DNA from: Bacteroidota bacterium | GTDB lineage: Bacteria > Bacteroidota > Bacteroidia > Bacteroidales > JAADJA01 | Assembly: GCA_020444515.1 (NCBI GenBank) | Contig: JAHLKX010000001.1 | Coordinates: 372,001 to 436,000 of the forward strand | Length of the DNA stretch: 64,000 nucleotides | Direction: 5' to 3' | Program-made: the position numbers and the translations under genes | Shown here: in pieces, positions 1 to 9,721 of the stretch | How positions within the stretch are numbered: position 1 is the first letter of the stretch | Layout: every line of letters starts with the position of its first letter | Notes under the pieces: generated by a model | Databases searched by the model: none | Seen by the model: only the letters and a program-made list of their open reading frames with translations | Told to the model about the DNA's origin: nothing

Positions 1-1961
1 ATGGTGGTATGGGCTCCGGTCAAAGGGAAATTTGTAATGCTGTGGTCAAACCCGCTTGCACTGCTGCCATCGGGATGGCACTCGAGACAATTGATGCTGT
101 TGTATGCATATCCCGGAATACCCTCATGCTCATCATCCATTTCACCCTGGGGGTGACAGGTAAGGCATTGAAAGATGGCATAATTGGTCGGATCGCTATG
201 GCAATCGGAGCACTGGTCCCATTCACCCTGGTGCTCACCACTATAAATGGGGAAAAATTGACCGTCGTGGTTGAAAGTGGCCGGCTCCCAGGCACTCTGG
301 GTATGACACGCCTCGCATTCAGTCGGGAATTGCGCTGTCTGATGATTGGGATCATTGGTCTGATTGTATTCATCGGCATGGCATCCAAAACAAGTGTTGG
401 GTGTTGTGGTATAATTGCCCTGGTGACATTCAAAACAGTCTGCTGAGATGGTCACGTGGGCTCCTTCCAAAACATAATATTCATCATGAACCGGAAAAGC
501 GGCAGGTTGCCAGTCGGGATCAGTGGTATGGCAGAGTGCACAGTCATTGGTTAGCCCGATGGCCAAATGGTTGGGATTCACCGACTGATTAAACGCTTCG
601 AGGTGGCAACCAGCGCATTCATTGGGTGTATTGGTGTAATTATCCTGGTGACAATCGAGGCAATCGGTGGTGAGGTGTTCACCGGTAAGGGGATACACTT
701 CATCATGATTGGGGAACAGGGCTGGGATCCATCCGGGCTCTGTGGTGTGGCATTCTGCACATTCGTTGTTGATACCGGCTTCGATGTGGTTGGGATTGGT
801 AGACTGGTTATATGCTTCGGTATGGCAATCAAAACAAAACATCGTGGTTCCCTGGTACCCTGAAACATGGCATTCCAAACAATCGGTGTTAACATGGGCT
901 CCCGTCAGGGGAAATTCAGTAGCTGCATGGTTAAATACATTTTCAGCATCACCAGTAGGATGGCATTCAAAGCAAGCATTGCTTTCATAAATATAACCAT
1001 TTACATCATCATGCTCATCATTCATATCGGGTTGATTGTGATCATGACAATCGATACAGGTAAACAGGTTGTAATTATTCGGGGTGTTGTGACAATCGGT
1101 GCAGCTTTCCCATTCGCCTTGATGCTCGCCGGAATAAACCGGGAAATACTGGGCATCATGGATCATGAACTCAGCCGGCCGCCAACCCGGGGCAGTCGTG
1201 TGGCACTCACTGCAATTGGTCGACAGGTCTGCTGCAGGATGACTGGGATTGGTCGTGGCCACATAATCGCCCTCATGACAAGCAAAACAATCGGTGGGGG
1301 TATTGTTGAAATCATTGCTGGTATGACACGCAGAACAGTCGTTAATGGCATGTCCTTCGGTAAGGGGGAAGAACGCATGGTTGATATTGGTTCCTGTCCA
1401 GGTAGTGCCATCAATGCGATGACATTCAATGCAATCGGTTGAGAATCCGCTTTCGCTGTGATTGGGATCAGTAGTGGTTAAATAATCGGTTCGGTGGCAG
1501 TCATAACATTCGATACCCAGGGGCTCAAATTCCAAAGTGGATGCCGAAGGATGACATTCGTAACAATCGGCCGTGGTATGCGGCCCCAATAGTGGAAACC
1601 TGCTTCTCTGGTGGATCTCAGTGATGTTGTCGACAATCCATGATTTGGGTGTATGGCAATCAGCACAGTTCATCCCAACTGTTTGGTTATGCATATCCGT
1701 GTGGCATGATACGCATTCCGTTTCAGCATCATCAAAATGAAGGGTGGGATGACAGCTTTTGCAATTCACATCCTCATGCATTCCGGTCAGGGGATACGTG
1801 GTGGTGCTATGATCGAAGGTATAAGTGCCAGCCTCCAGTTTCCAGCTTTTAGAATTATGGCAGTCGGTGCATGACATTTCAAAATCATCACCATGGGGTG
1901 ATTGAGAATAAATGTTCACTGTTATCATTAATAACAGGATTATTTGTGACAGGCTTCGCAT
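1..1961 (-). CDS. Multiheme cytochrome c, at least 25 heme motifs (3' end outside window)
   Basis: The reading frame is open from position 1961 to the left edge, giving at least 653 residues. I chose the ATG at 1961 because it yields a clean signal peptide, MRSLSQIILLLMITVNIYSQ, and it overlaps the end of the preceding cytochrome gene by 22 bp. I count about 25 CxxCH motifs, such as CTDCH, CKSCH, CYECH and CFACH, in pairs separated by short Asp/Asn-rich linkers. Phrases such as FPLTGAH and NPNH recur, so the protein is built from a repeated two-heme unit. Covalent c-heme attachment implies export and a role in electron transfer in the periplasm or at the cell surface. It is the last visible gene of the operon that starts at 5777. 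The partner and terminal acceptor cannot be told from sequence. The frame was read by hand, codon by codon, over most of its length. Confidence 0.9.
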   Translation of the reverse strand, partial: MRSLSQIILLLMITVNIYSQSPHGDDFEMSCTDCHNSKSWKLEAGTYTFDHSTTTYPLTGMHEDVNCKSCHPTLHFDDAETECVSCHTDMHNQTVGMNCADCHTPKSWIVDNITEIHQRSRFPLLGPHTTADCYECHPSASTLEFEPLGIECYDCHRTDYLTTTDPNHSESGFSTDCIECHRIDGTTWTGTNINHAFFPLTEGHAINDCSACHTSNDFNNTPTDCFACHEGDYVATTNPSHPAADLSTNCSECHTTAPGWRPAEFMIHDAQYFPVYSGEHQGEWESCTDCHNTPNNYNLFTCIDCHDHNQPDMNDEHDDVNGYIYESNACFECHPTGDAENVFNHAATEFPLTGAHVNTDCLECHVSGYQGTTMFCFDCHTEAYNQSTNPNHIEAGINNECAECHTTEPGWIPALFPNHDEVYPLTGEHLTTDCLDCHQDNYTNTPNECAGCHLEAFNQSVNPNHLAIGLTNDCALCHTTDPDWQPAAFPVHDEYYVLEGAHVTISADCFECHQGNYTTTPNTCFGCHADEYNQTNDPNHQTAQFPTECEACHTQSAWEPATFNHDGQFFPIYSGEHQGEWDQCSDCHSDPTNYAIFQCLTCHPQGEMDDEHEGIPGYAYNSINCLECHPDGSSASGFDHSITNFPLTGAHTT

Positions 1962-3547
1962 CTGTGATCGATTTTATATTGTATATAGACGATGTTATCT
2001 GCTGTTTGAGTGGGCTTATGACAGGCTTTGCATGCCACCTTTTCATGGGCACCTTCCAGGCTGAATTTCGTATTGTTGTGATCGAAGCGACTGGCAGGTT
2101 TAAAAGCCTTATAGTCGTGACAACCATAACAATCAATGACCCCTTCTTTTTCAAACTGGCCAAAGTGTATGTCCTTGTGGCAGGTGATGCAGCTGGAAGG
2201 CAGGTCGGTAAATAACTGATGGATGGTTCCATCTTCATCCTTCCGGAAATGACATGAGCGGCAGGTTTGTGATTCATGGGCACCTTTTAACTCATAATCG
2301 GTGCGATTGTGATCGAATGCAATATCGCTCCAACGGGTTTCACTATGGCAACTGCGGCAGGTGGCCTCCGGGTAATATTTTTTGTCAAGATAAGGCTGGT
2401 GAATGTCTTCATGGCAATCGACACATTTGGTGCCGATTTCCCTGAATCTCCATCGCTCAAAGCCTTCCTTTTTATGGCAGGCAAAACAAGGGGTTGCCAT
2501 ATGAGCACCATTGAGCCTGAATTCGGATTCATTGTGCCGCTCGATGGTAAAGGATGTCTGTTCAAATCCATAAACGGTATGGCAATCCGCACAGTCCGGT
2601 GAAACATCATTTCGAACAAACTCCTTTTGATGATAATCGACATGACAGTGGTTGCAGCGATTGGTATAGATGGGATCGGTGTAGTTGGTCTTGTGGCATT
2701 TTTTGCAATCTACATAACGGTGTTTCCCTTCCAGTTTGTAATCGGTTTTGTCGTGGTTGAACTGATCCATGCTTTTGATCTGGTGGAAAGATATCTCGCT
2801 GTGGCAATCGGTACAATTTGGACCAAATTTGTTATTGTGCACATCTTGATGGCAATTCACACAACTTTCGAATTCCAGCCCTTTGAAAATCTGGAATTGC
2901 TTCCCATTCCTCATTTCTTTGGTATGGCATTTCAGGCATTCTACTTCCTGATGTTGGCCTAAGAGTGGATATTGTGTATTGTCGTGGTTGAATTTAGGTG
3001 CGGGTTTGAATTTCTCAAAGTTATGACAGGATGCACAATCGGATGAGAGGGTTTTTTGATGATAATCATCGTGACAGGACAGGCATTCCGTATTAAGGCC
3101 AAGAAATGTGTATTGTTTCTGTCGGATTTCTTTGTTGGTGATGAATTCATTTTTATGACAATCTTTGCATTGCTTTTGATCATGGGCGCCCTCCAATTTA
3201 TAACCTGTTAGGTCATGATCAAATTCGTCTTCATCAAATCGAATCATCTCAAATTTACGACCATGGTGATCACTGTGGCAACTAAAACAATTCTTACCCT
3301 TCACTTCTGAAGAAGCATGATAACCCTTATTCTGGTCAACGCGGGACTTTAGAAGCTGATGGCAGTCAAGGCACTTATCGTTTGAGACCTTATCACCCAG
3401 AACATGACATTTGGTGCAGTTTGACAGACCTTCGAGGTGAGCATGGGGTTCTGCCAGGTCACCGGGCGAGATCTGAGAAAGGCCTGATACCGTTTGCATC
3501 AAAAGCCAGCTGATCATGAGGATATGTATCTTATTTTTCAATATCAT
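1940..3547 (-). CDS. Multiheme cytochrome c with 20 CxxCH motifs
   Basis: A 535-residue protein with an N-terminal hydrophobic export signal (about residues 1-25) and 20 CxxCH heme-attachment motifs spread over its whole length. Six copies of a unit of the form F(D/N)H..T.Y.L.G.H....C..CHK recur about every 70-90 residues. The spare histidines in these units are likely distal heme ligands. This is the doubled-CxxCH architecture of multiheme electron conduits. The gene is third in the operon, 22 bp after the ferredoxin/flavoprotein gene and overlapping the next multiheme gene. A periplasmic or extracellular electron-transfer role is inferred from heme number and neighbours; the physiological acceptor is unknown. 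Confidence 0.93.
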   Translation of the reverse strand: MILKNKIHILMISWLLMQTVSGLSQISPGDLAEPHAHLEGLSNCTKCHVLGDKVSNDKCLDCHQLLKSRVDQNKGYHASSEVKGKNCFSCHSDHHGRKFEMIRFDEDEFDHDLTGYKLEGAHDQKQCKDCHKNEFITNKEIRQKQYTFLGLNTECLSCHDDYHQKTLSSDCASCHNFEKFKPAPKFNHDNTQYPLLGQHQEVECLKCHTKEMRNGKQFQIFKGLEFESCVNCHQDVHNNKFGPNCTDCHSEISFHQIKSMDQFNHDKTDYKLEGKHRYVDCKKCHKTNYTDPIYTNRCNHCHVDYHQKEFVRNDVSPDCADCHTVYGFEQTSFTIERHNESEFRLNGAHMATPCFACHKKEGFERWRFREIGTKCVDCHEDIHQPYLDKKYYPEATCRSCHSETRWSDIAFDHNRTDYELKGAHESQTCRSCHFRKDEDGTIHQLFTDLPSSCITCHKDIHFGQFEKEGVIDCYGCHDYKAFKPASRFDHNNTKFSLEGAHEKVACKACHKPTQTADNIVYIQYKIDHRCEACHK

Positions 3548-3569
3548 AGGATGTTGATCATTCCATGCT

Positions 3570-4904
3570 TTAATGTTTTAAAATAGCCTCGCCATGTTTC
3601 TTTGTAATCTCCAGCCCGATCTTCTGAAGGAATTGAGTTGGTAATTCTCCGCCGGCAAAAATATACACCAGATCATTCTGGATAGTAATCTTATTGTTTT
3701 CATTTCCATTGGTCAGGATCACTTCTTCGGGTTTGATTTCGGCCACATTGGTATTGAAAAGTACTTTTATTTTTCCACTTTCCATGGCTGCGGTTATGCG
3801 CTCACTGTTCTTTGGTTTGATCCTGCCAAAAACATTTTTACGATAGGAGAGGGTCACACTGTTCTGATCAGCTAACAGCAGTGCTGATTCTATTGCAGAG
3901 TCGCCACCACCCACCACAAGGACCTCCTTGTTTTCGATGTGCTCCGGTTCGAGCAACCGGTAGGCCACCTTTTCTGTTTGTTCGCCCGGGACATTCAATT
4001 TGCGCGGCGTTCCGCGCCTTCCGATGGCCAAGAGGATATGTTTTGTCGTAAATTTATCACCCTCTGCACTGATGACTTCAAAATAATCATCCTTAGGGTT
4101 AATGATCTCAACCCTGGTGTTTTCCTTGATGGTGATGTTATTTGTCGTAAGCGCATTTTCCCAAATTTTCAATAACTCACTTTTGCGGGTTTCATAAAGT
4201 TTAACCTTCCCATGAAGCGGAAGATCCATGGCCGAGGTCATCACGATCTTGGAACGAGGGAAAGTGAAGACTGTACCACCAAGGGTATCCTGCTCAAGGG
4301 TAATGAACTTCAGTTTATTTTTTTTTGCTGTGAGCGAAGCAGAAATACCGGCCGGTCCTGCACCAACAATGAGCAGATCGTATTCAGCATCATGTTTTCT
4401 TTTTGCCTGGTGCGTAAGGTATTCAACCGCCTGTCTTCCCTGCTCCACAGCATTTTTAATCAGTCCCATACCACCCAATTCGCCGGCAATCGAAATGCCG
4501 GGTACATTGGATTCGAATTTTTGATTGACATGGGGTAATTCAACACCCCGCTTTTCGGTGCCAATAACCAGAGTGATGGCCTGTGTTGGGCACGCATGAA
4601 AGCAGGCACCATGACCCACACATCGTGAGGCATTGATGGTGGTGGCTTTGCCATTTCGAATGCCCAGTATGTCTTTCTCAGGACAGGCAATGATGCAGGC
4701 CCCTGTTTTTATGCAACTGTTCGGATCAACGACCGGATGCAACGAGATTGGTTCGAAGAGACCCGTTTCTTTCGCTTTTTTAATTTTTTCATCTACCTGT
4801 CGCGATTCCCTTATCTGCTTACGGATATAGATCCAGATCACGACGCCACATAATAGGGCGACCAGTCCATAGACAATGATATTTTCAATGAGTTGTTCTG
4901 ACAT
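3570..4904 (-). CDS. Membrane-anchored ferredoxin-flavoprotein (NAD(P)H-binding, thioredoxin reductase-like fold)
   Basis: 444 residues. One transmembrane helix (about 9-27) is followed by a ferredoxin-like domain (about 55-115) with two Cys motifs, C64-x5-C70-x3-C74-P and C95-x5-C101-x3-C105-P. A two-dinucleotide-binding flavoprotein follows, with an FAD motif VGAGPAG near residue 177 and an NAD(P) motif VGGGDSA near 325. The CxxC redox disulfide of true thioredoxin reductases is not seen, so this resembles the YpdA/TrxR-like reductases. It probably passes electrons from NAD(P)H or a ferredoxin to the membrane cytochrome or the multiheme proteins. Both Fe-S motifs lack the second cysteine of the canonical CxxCxxCxxxCP, with Thr67 and His98 in its place. 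It starts 3 bp after the upstream gene, so translation is likely coupled. Confidence 0.88.
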   Translation of the reverse strand: MSEQLIENIIVYGLVALLCGVVIWIYIRKQIRESRQVDEKIKKAKETGLFEPISLHPVVDPNSCIKTGACIIACPEKDILGIRNGKATTINASRCVGHGACFHACPTQAITLVIGTEKRGVELPHVNQKFESNVPGISIAGELGGMGLIKNAVEQGRQAVEYLTHQAKRKHDAEYDLLIVGAGPAGISASLTAKKNKLKFITLEQDTLGGTVFTFPRSKIVMTSAMDLPLHGKVKLYETRKSELLKIWENALTTNNITIKENTRVEIINPKDDYFEVISAEGDKFTTKHILLAIGRRGTPRKLNVPGEQTEKVAYRLLEPEHIENKEVLVVGGGDSAIESALLLADQNSVTLSYRKNVFGRIKPKNSERITAAMESGKIKVLFNTNVAEIKPEEVILTNGNENNKITIQNDLVYIFAGGELPTQFLQKIGLEITKKHGEAILKH

Positions 4905-4907
4905 ATT

Positions 4908-5777
4908 TTAAAATATCCATCGATAACCGAACACAATGGTCACCACAACATGGATCACCATGATGATAAGCATCACCAAAGCAAAAGGGAGGTGGGCCAC
5001 ATGCCAGTATTTAAATAAATTTTGCATTGTTTGCAAGCGACCGATACGCCGGCTTAATGAAAGTTCGTCGGAGACTATGCGCACCACACTCTTTCTTTCT
5101 TTGGCAGATAATTGTGATTTTTTCAGGATCTGCCTGACCATGCTTTTTGATTTAATATCCCTAAGGTATTGGCCCAAAAACCCTGATAGTGGTTTTTCGC
5201 TGGACTCGGCTTCACTCGTTACCGTTGTAGCTACGATGCTTCGATAACTGGCTTTATCAAGGTTGTATTCCTCCTTAAGCATCTGACTCAGGTTCGATTT
5301 TAAATCCCGAATTTCGCCAAGACTCAATGCTCGACCTTCTATGGTACGGGGGATCTGTATATAAATAAACCGCCCAATGATACCACTGGCAAATACTGCG
5401 ACCATGCTCCAAAAGCTAACCGAAACAATGCCGCCGAATTTAAAGGAGGTATGAAATAAAACCATAATGGGCCCCAGGGTGCAAAGAAAAATATGGAATT
5501 CAAGCCAGTGTTTGAGTTTCCCCAGTCGTGACCATGAACGGAAACGCTTCCGGGCCATATAGGAGGAAACACCAACGATCATTGCCAGTGATCCAACAAT
5601 ACCCAATCCATGTCCGAGGATACCACTGGGTTTTAGATTGGTATGATCGGGATGATAAAATCGCTCGTGCAGTGGTGTTGAATAGTAATTGAGCCCCAGG
5701 TTAATCAAATAACCCAGTGTTAATAATACAATCAGCGATAAAACGGTGATATAGATTTTATGCGTTGTAGCCGACAT
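4908..5777 (-). CDS. Integral membrane b-type cytochrome-like protein
   Basis: 289 residues with about five hydrophobic helices (roughly 9-29, 52-72, 90-112, 115-138 and 258-285). Histidines suited to b-heme ligation sit in helices: ILGHGLG, HWLEFH, LFHTSF, WHVAHLP and VIHVV. A soluble charged loop of about 110 residues lies between the fourth and fifth helices. It is the first gene of the four-gene redox operon. It would be expected to move electrons through the membrane between the quinone pool or flavoprotein and the multiheme cytochromes. No named family could be assigned by eye; the heme assignment is inferred from His spacing and context. Confidence 0.75.
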   Translation of the reverse strand: MSATTHKIYITVLSLIVLLTLGYLINLGLNYYSTPLHERFYHPDHTNLKPSGILGHGLGIVGSLAMIVGVSSYMARKRFRSWSRLGKLKHWLEFHIFLCTLGPIMVLFHTSFKFGGIVSVSFWSMVAVFASGIIGRFIYIQIPRTIEGRALSLGEIRDLKSNLSQMLKEEYNLDKASYRSIVATTVTSEAESSEKPLSGFLGQYLRDIKSKSMVRQILKKSQLSAKERKSVVRIVSDELSLSRRIGRLQTMQNLFKYWHVAHLPFALVMLIIMVIHVVVTIVFGYRWIF

Positions 5778-5809
5778 CCGTCACATGATGGGGTTAAAAA
5801 AATCAAATA

Positions 5810-5817
5810 CAAATATA
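5810..5817 (-). promoter_or_regulatory. Candidate promoter of the multiheme redox operon
   Basis: On the minus strand the box TATATTTG matches the Bacteroidota -7 consensus TAnnTTTG and lies 33 bp upstream of the ATG at 5777. No good TTTG -33 box is seen at the usual distance. The rest of the 5818-6074 gap is AT-rich and holds no convincing gene or hairpin. Confidence 0.5.
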
Positions 5818-6074
5818 CTTATTTAATCATGTCATTACGAAGAGAAACGAGCTGGGGTTTCTGTTAATTATTTCCATAAATCAGTAATATCAATAATAAC
5901 AATACAATTAAAAGAAAATGAATTGCTTAAGTTAATGATATATGTAGTAATTTATATATATTATAAATTAGGCAATCAGGCAATCAATACTGCATTTGGT
6001 ATTTTGTTTCTGATTTTAATTAGGATAACCAAATCAAATTGAGTGATCAGCTGTAATTCAATGAGGCGTTTTGA

Positions 6075-6743
6075 TTATTTCTTTTTCACTTCGGGTTTGT
6101 TGCTCAGGTATATAGTTTGGCGGATATGTTCATTATGTTCGATAACATCAAGGAAAAATGCTGCTGCAGCATTCCTGCTCAGAACCATACTTGCTGGTTT
6201 TTCTCCTTCAGGAGTGGCGATGACACCTGAATGATTGGGTTTCATCGATAACATGGGCGCCCTGCAAATGGTATAATCCATCGCCGATTTTTCAAGCATG
6301 TCTTCCTGTTTGCTATGATCCCTAAATGCAAACTTTAAATTGCTCATCGAAATGATCGTTTTTAGGATGGCAGGAGCTTTTCCCCAGGATCGCCCAGCTC
6401 CGATGGCCCCCAAAGCCACAAATCGCTTAATTCCCTCTTTTTCCATGGCTGCCAGGGCATTGGACGCCGATTTAGAGATGAGGTCTTTCGGTGCATTCAG
6501 CGGAGCCCAGGGGTTTTCAGATTTCCGGGATACATTCAGCGTCGTGATCACTGCATTGCAGCCTTTGATGGCTTTTTCAACGACTTCATAATCATATGGT
6601 GATCCGGGAGTGATCTCTGCTTGATATTCGTTAAGTTTTTCAGGATTGCGGGCAATGGCAGAAATTGTATGGCCCCTTTTGGCAGCCTCTTTAAGAATGT
6701 GCTTTCCGGTTCTTCCGGTTGCGCCGAGTAGCAAAATTTTCAT
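6075..6743 (-). CDS. NAD(P)-binding atypical SDR / NmrA-like protein
   Basis: 222 residues with the N-terminal dinucleotide-binding motif LLGATGRTGKHI (GxTGxxG type) and the ARN segment after strand two that often selects NADP(H). The middle carries VALGAIGAG and a Tyr-containing MDYTICRAP segment typical of atypical short-chain dehydrogenases (NAD(P)H-binding, PF13460-like). Family members act as oxidoreductases, NADPH sensors or epimerases; the substrate is unknown. It is transcribed away from the S46 peptidase terminator and is probably monocistronic. Confidence 0.85.
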   Translation of the reverse strand: MKILLLGATGRTGKHILKEAAKRGHTISAIARNPEKLNEYQAEITPGSPYDYEVVEKAIKGCNAVITTLNVSRKSENPWAPLNAPKDLISKSASNALAAMEKEGIKRFVALGAIGAGRSWGKAPAILKTIISMSNLKFAFRDHSKQEDMLEKSAMDYTICRAPMLSMKPNHSGVIATPEGEKPASMVLSRNAAAAFFLDVIEHNEHIRQTIYLSNKPEVKKK

Positions 6744-6879
6744 GATGATTCTTGTTTTTGATATGAATTGAATGTTAGCTGAAATTAAAGGCTAATTTAC
6801 AAAATATGGGGAAATCGATTCCTCTTTCAAGGGGGAATCTTTTCATTAAATCCTCTTTAGAAAAACATCTTGAAAAATA

Positions 6880-6911
6880 AAAAAAATCACCCGACTATAC
6901 GATCGGGTGAT
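6880..6911 (-). terminator. Rho-independent terminator of the S46 peptidase gene
   Basis: A perfect 9-bp inverted repeat, ATCACCCGA (6886-6894) and TCGGGTGAT (6903-6911), is followed on the minus strand by a run of eight T residues. It lies 24 bp beyond the stop codon of the peptidase gene. Confidence 0.9.
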
Positions 6912-6935
6912 CTCAGGTTTGTGGTTTTCGATTTG

Positions 6936-9083
6936 TTATCTTTCTACACCCATCTCATCCAGAATAAAGCCAGCTCCACCAAACTTTTCAGTGATAAAAA
7001 GGCAATAACGGATGTCGACGGATATGGTCCTTTGTAGCTCAAAATCATACTGCCAGTCGCTGATCATGGCTTCGTAATTGCCATCAAAAGCGACTCCAAT
7101 GATCTCTCCTTTGGCATTCATGACAGGACTGCCGCTGTTGCCGCCTGTGATATCGCACTGGTGAAGGAAAGCCACGGGGACATCCTTTAACTCAGGATCC
7201 ACCCATGGTCCGAAATCCTTCTTTTTAAACAATGCTTTTAAACCTGCCGGTACATCAAAGGGTTCTTTTCCGGTATCCTTGGCCATAACGCCTGAAAGTG
7301 ATGTAAATGGTCTGTACCATACGGCATCTTCGGGACTGTACCCTTTCACCGGTCCGGAAGTAAAGCGAATTGTGCCATTGGCATCGGGGTACAGACCTTC
7401 GCCTTTCCACTCGTATAAACCATCTATATATTTTTTCCGAAGATCGGTAACTTCAGCAGCAAACTTATTGTACACTTTCTGACTTTCCTGTTGCATATCA
7501 TATACGGATGCGGCCATTTTAATGAAAGGATCATTCAGCGCTTCCAGTTCTTTAGAATTTTTACCGATAAGACCAGCTGCATACTCAGGATCATTCAGTT
7601 TGGAAAGGTCATATGCCTGATCCACAAACTCATTGATGGTCATTTCGGAATTGCTGAGGATATAGTTGAATCCTTCGATGCGCTGATCTTTTGGAAGATC
7701 ATTGGCCAAAATCAGTGAACGTTCCAATAGCGCTTTGTCAAGGGGTTGATAGTAGTTGGCATATATGAATGGCACCTGTGCTTTGAACCGCTCAAGGAGT
7801 TCGTCATTATAACCTGGATCCCGATCTTTTTCCGGTTTTTCCATTTCACGGGCAACATTATATAGTTGCGAGGCTACATTGTAGAGGGTGCCAGATAGTC
7901 CTCCAAAAAGGCCCATCACATTGTCACGATCTTTATAGCGCTCAATGGTTTTATAGGTTTGTGCTATATCGTCGATGATACTGCCGTACTTTTCCCTTGT
8001 TTCAGGTTTATTATTGGCCCACATCAAAAATTCTTTTTCAAACTCCAGTTTTTTATCTACAAAATGGGTATTGTTCATACCATCCACTTTGCCCTGGTAG
8101 TTTTTCATGGCATTGGCCAGGCCCGCTCTCAAACTGGCTACCTTAAGTTTGCCTTCTGGATCTTCGGCTGTGAGTTCATCCATAAGTGCTATGATTGCTC
8201 CAAAATTCTCAATGCTGAACGGATAATTATAAAGCAGATTCCATCTGGCGGAATTGGAAGTACGGTATCGGGTTGTGGCTCCGGGAAATCCTACGATGAA
8301 TGTTAAATCTCCCTCCTTCAGGTCATCTTTGGCCACCTTCAGCCAAACGGCAGGTTTGTAAGGAATGTTGTCTTCACTGTAATCAGTTCCTTTACCATCC
8401 GGTGAAACATAGACCCGCATGAATGAAAAGTCGCCCGTATGTCGTGGCCACATCCAGTTGTCAATATCACCACCAAATTTACCGATTGATTTAGGGGGTG
8501 CATACACCAACCTGATATCCTTGAAGAGTTTGTAAACAAATAAGATATACTGTTTTCCATTGTACATTTCTGCTACCCGCGCATCAATATCATCACCACT
8601 TTTTTCAATTTTTTCGGTCATTTTTTCGATGGCTTCATTGACCAGTTTATCCCGCTCTTCAGGATCGGTAGCCTTTTTAGCAGCCTTGAGGATATCGTCG
8701 GTAACATCTGTCATTTCAGTTACGAGACGGGCTTCGTATCCCGGAGCATTGATCTCTTCACCACGATTACTGGCCAGGAAACCTTTGGTCAGGTAATCGG
8801 TTTCGGCAGTAGAGACCCTTTGCAATGCACCATAAGCAACATGATGATTGGTTATGAGCAATCCTTCCGGTGAAACGAAGGAAGCAGTTCCGCCCCCCAA
8901 TTGCACAATGGCCTGGTAAAGCGCCGGTTGGTCAGGATTGTAAATTTCGGATGGATCAATCTCCAATCCCTTTTCCTTCAGATTTAGCTGATCGATTTGG
9001 TTCAGCAACCACATGCCCTCCTGTGCAATTGTAGCCGCTGTAAAAATGAACAATAATACAATTGATAAATAATACTTTTTCAT
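6936..9083 (-). CDS. S46 family dipeptidyl-peptidase, DPP7-like
   Basis: A secreted serine exopeptidase of about 715 residues that removes dipeptides from peptide N-termini. I place the start at 9083 (MKKYYLS...). This gives a proper signal peptide ending in ATIAQ and has a GGAGG ribosome-binding site five bases upstream; the open frame extends to 9131 but those 16 residues fit no signal. The catalytic His lies in NHHVAYG (about residue 80) and the nucleophile Ser in GGNSGSPV (about 651). The S1-pocket residue after that motif is Gly (AFDGNYE, about 668). In the S46 family Gly here marks DPP7-type preference for hydrophobic or aliphatic P1, while DPP11 has Arg. It probably feeds peptide catabolism from the periplasm. 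Confidence 0.93.
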   Translation of the reverse strand: MKKYYLSIVLLFIFTAATIAQEGMWLLNQIDQLNLKEKGLEIDPSEIYNPDQPALYQAIVQLGGGTASFVSPEGLLITNHHVAYGALQRVSTAETDYLTKGFLASNRGEEINAPGYEARLVTEMTDVTDDILKAAKKATDPEERDKLVNEAIEKMTEKIEKSGDDIDARVAEMYNGKQYILFVYKLFKDIRLVYAPPKSIGKFGGDIDNWMWPRHTGDFSFMRVYVSPDGKGTDYSEDNIPYKPAVWLKVAKDDLKEGDLTFIVGFPGATTRYRTSNSARWNLLYNYPFSIENFGAIIALMDELTAEDPEGKLKVASLRAGLANAMKNYQGKVDGMNNTHFVDKKLEFEKEFLMWANNKPETREKYGSIIDDIAQTYKTIERYKDRDNVMGLFGGLSGTLYNVASQLYNVAREMEKPEKDRDPGYNDELLERFKAQVPFIYANYYQPLDKALLERSLILANDLPKDQRIEGFNYILSNSEMTINEFVDQAYDLSKLNDPEYAAGLIGKNSKELEALNDPFIKMAASVYDMQQESQKVYNKFAAEVTDLRKKYIDGLYEWKGEGLYPDANGTIRFTSGPVKGYSPEDAVWYRPFTSLSGVMAKDTGKEPFDVPAGLKALFKKKDFGPWVDPELKDVPVAFLHQCDITGGNSGSPVMNAKGEIIGVAFDGNYEAMISDWQYDFELQRTISVDIRYCLFITEKFGGAGFILDEMGVER

Positions 9084-9721
9084 GTGTACCTCCATGGTTA
9101 AATGTTTATAAAATTTGTTTTTGATAAGCATGTTTTCAGTAGGTTCGAATAAAATAAAAGGAAAAGCTGTTCATAAAATATGCCAGACACACCCGATTTG
9201 TTTGAGTGGTTTTATATGGGGTGTATGATAAAATTGATATATCTAATTAAACTATTCAAAATGCCCGGATTTATAGTACTTTAGGTAATTGGGATCGGGT
9301 TTTTTGTGAAAAACATCGTTTAAAATTATTTGTTTTGATTTTGATATGCTTGCAAATTCGAATTGAGAAGTTGTTCGCAATTGAATGTTCATGTGTTCGG
9401 GTGCGGACAGAAACAGTTATATGAAAAATAAATACCTATTTGCCTGAGACCCTATCATTTTTCGAATTTGTAAATGAAAAATGTCAATGTTTTAGAGTAC
9501 ATTAAGTAGAGGCATTACATTTTCGCTTTTTAACTTTTAAAATTAAAAAACCATGTCAGTGTGAGGTTGTCATTTCTTAAAAGATTTTATTTATAAATGT
9601 GATTGTTCAGGTTCAAGTTTAAATATTTGATTTTCTGAAGATATAATCTTTATTACAGAATTCAGGACTTTGGGTATTAAAAAGCCGATTTTTTTAAATG
9701 TCTGAATTTTTAATAAAAAGC
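9084..9721. other. AT-rich intergenic region, no gene seen
   Basis: About 640 bp between the divergent S46 gene and the small-RNA promoter. It is AT-rich, with stop codons in all frames and no clear hairpin. It must hold the S46 promoter, but I see no clean TAnnTTTG box there on the minus strand. Confidence 0.6.

Noticed and set aside
9..863. Open frames on the plus strand opposite the multiheme cytochrome
   Set aside because: They are shadows of the minus-strand frame, which has a signal peptide and regular CxxCH motifs; the plus-strand peptides have no domain or plausible start.
1888..2283. A 131-codon minus-strand frame overlapping the two cytochrome genes
   Set aside because: It is the out-of-frame shadow of the 20-heme cytochrome gene and contains no heme motif.
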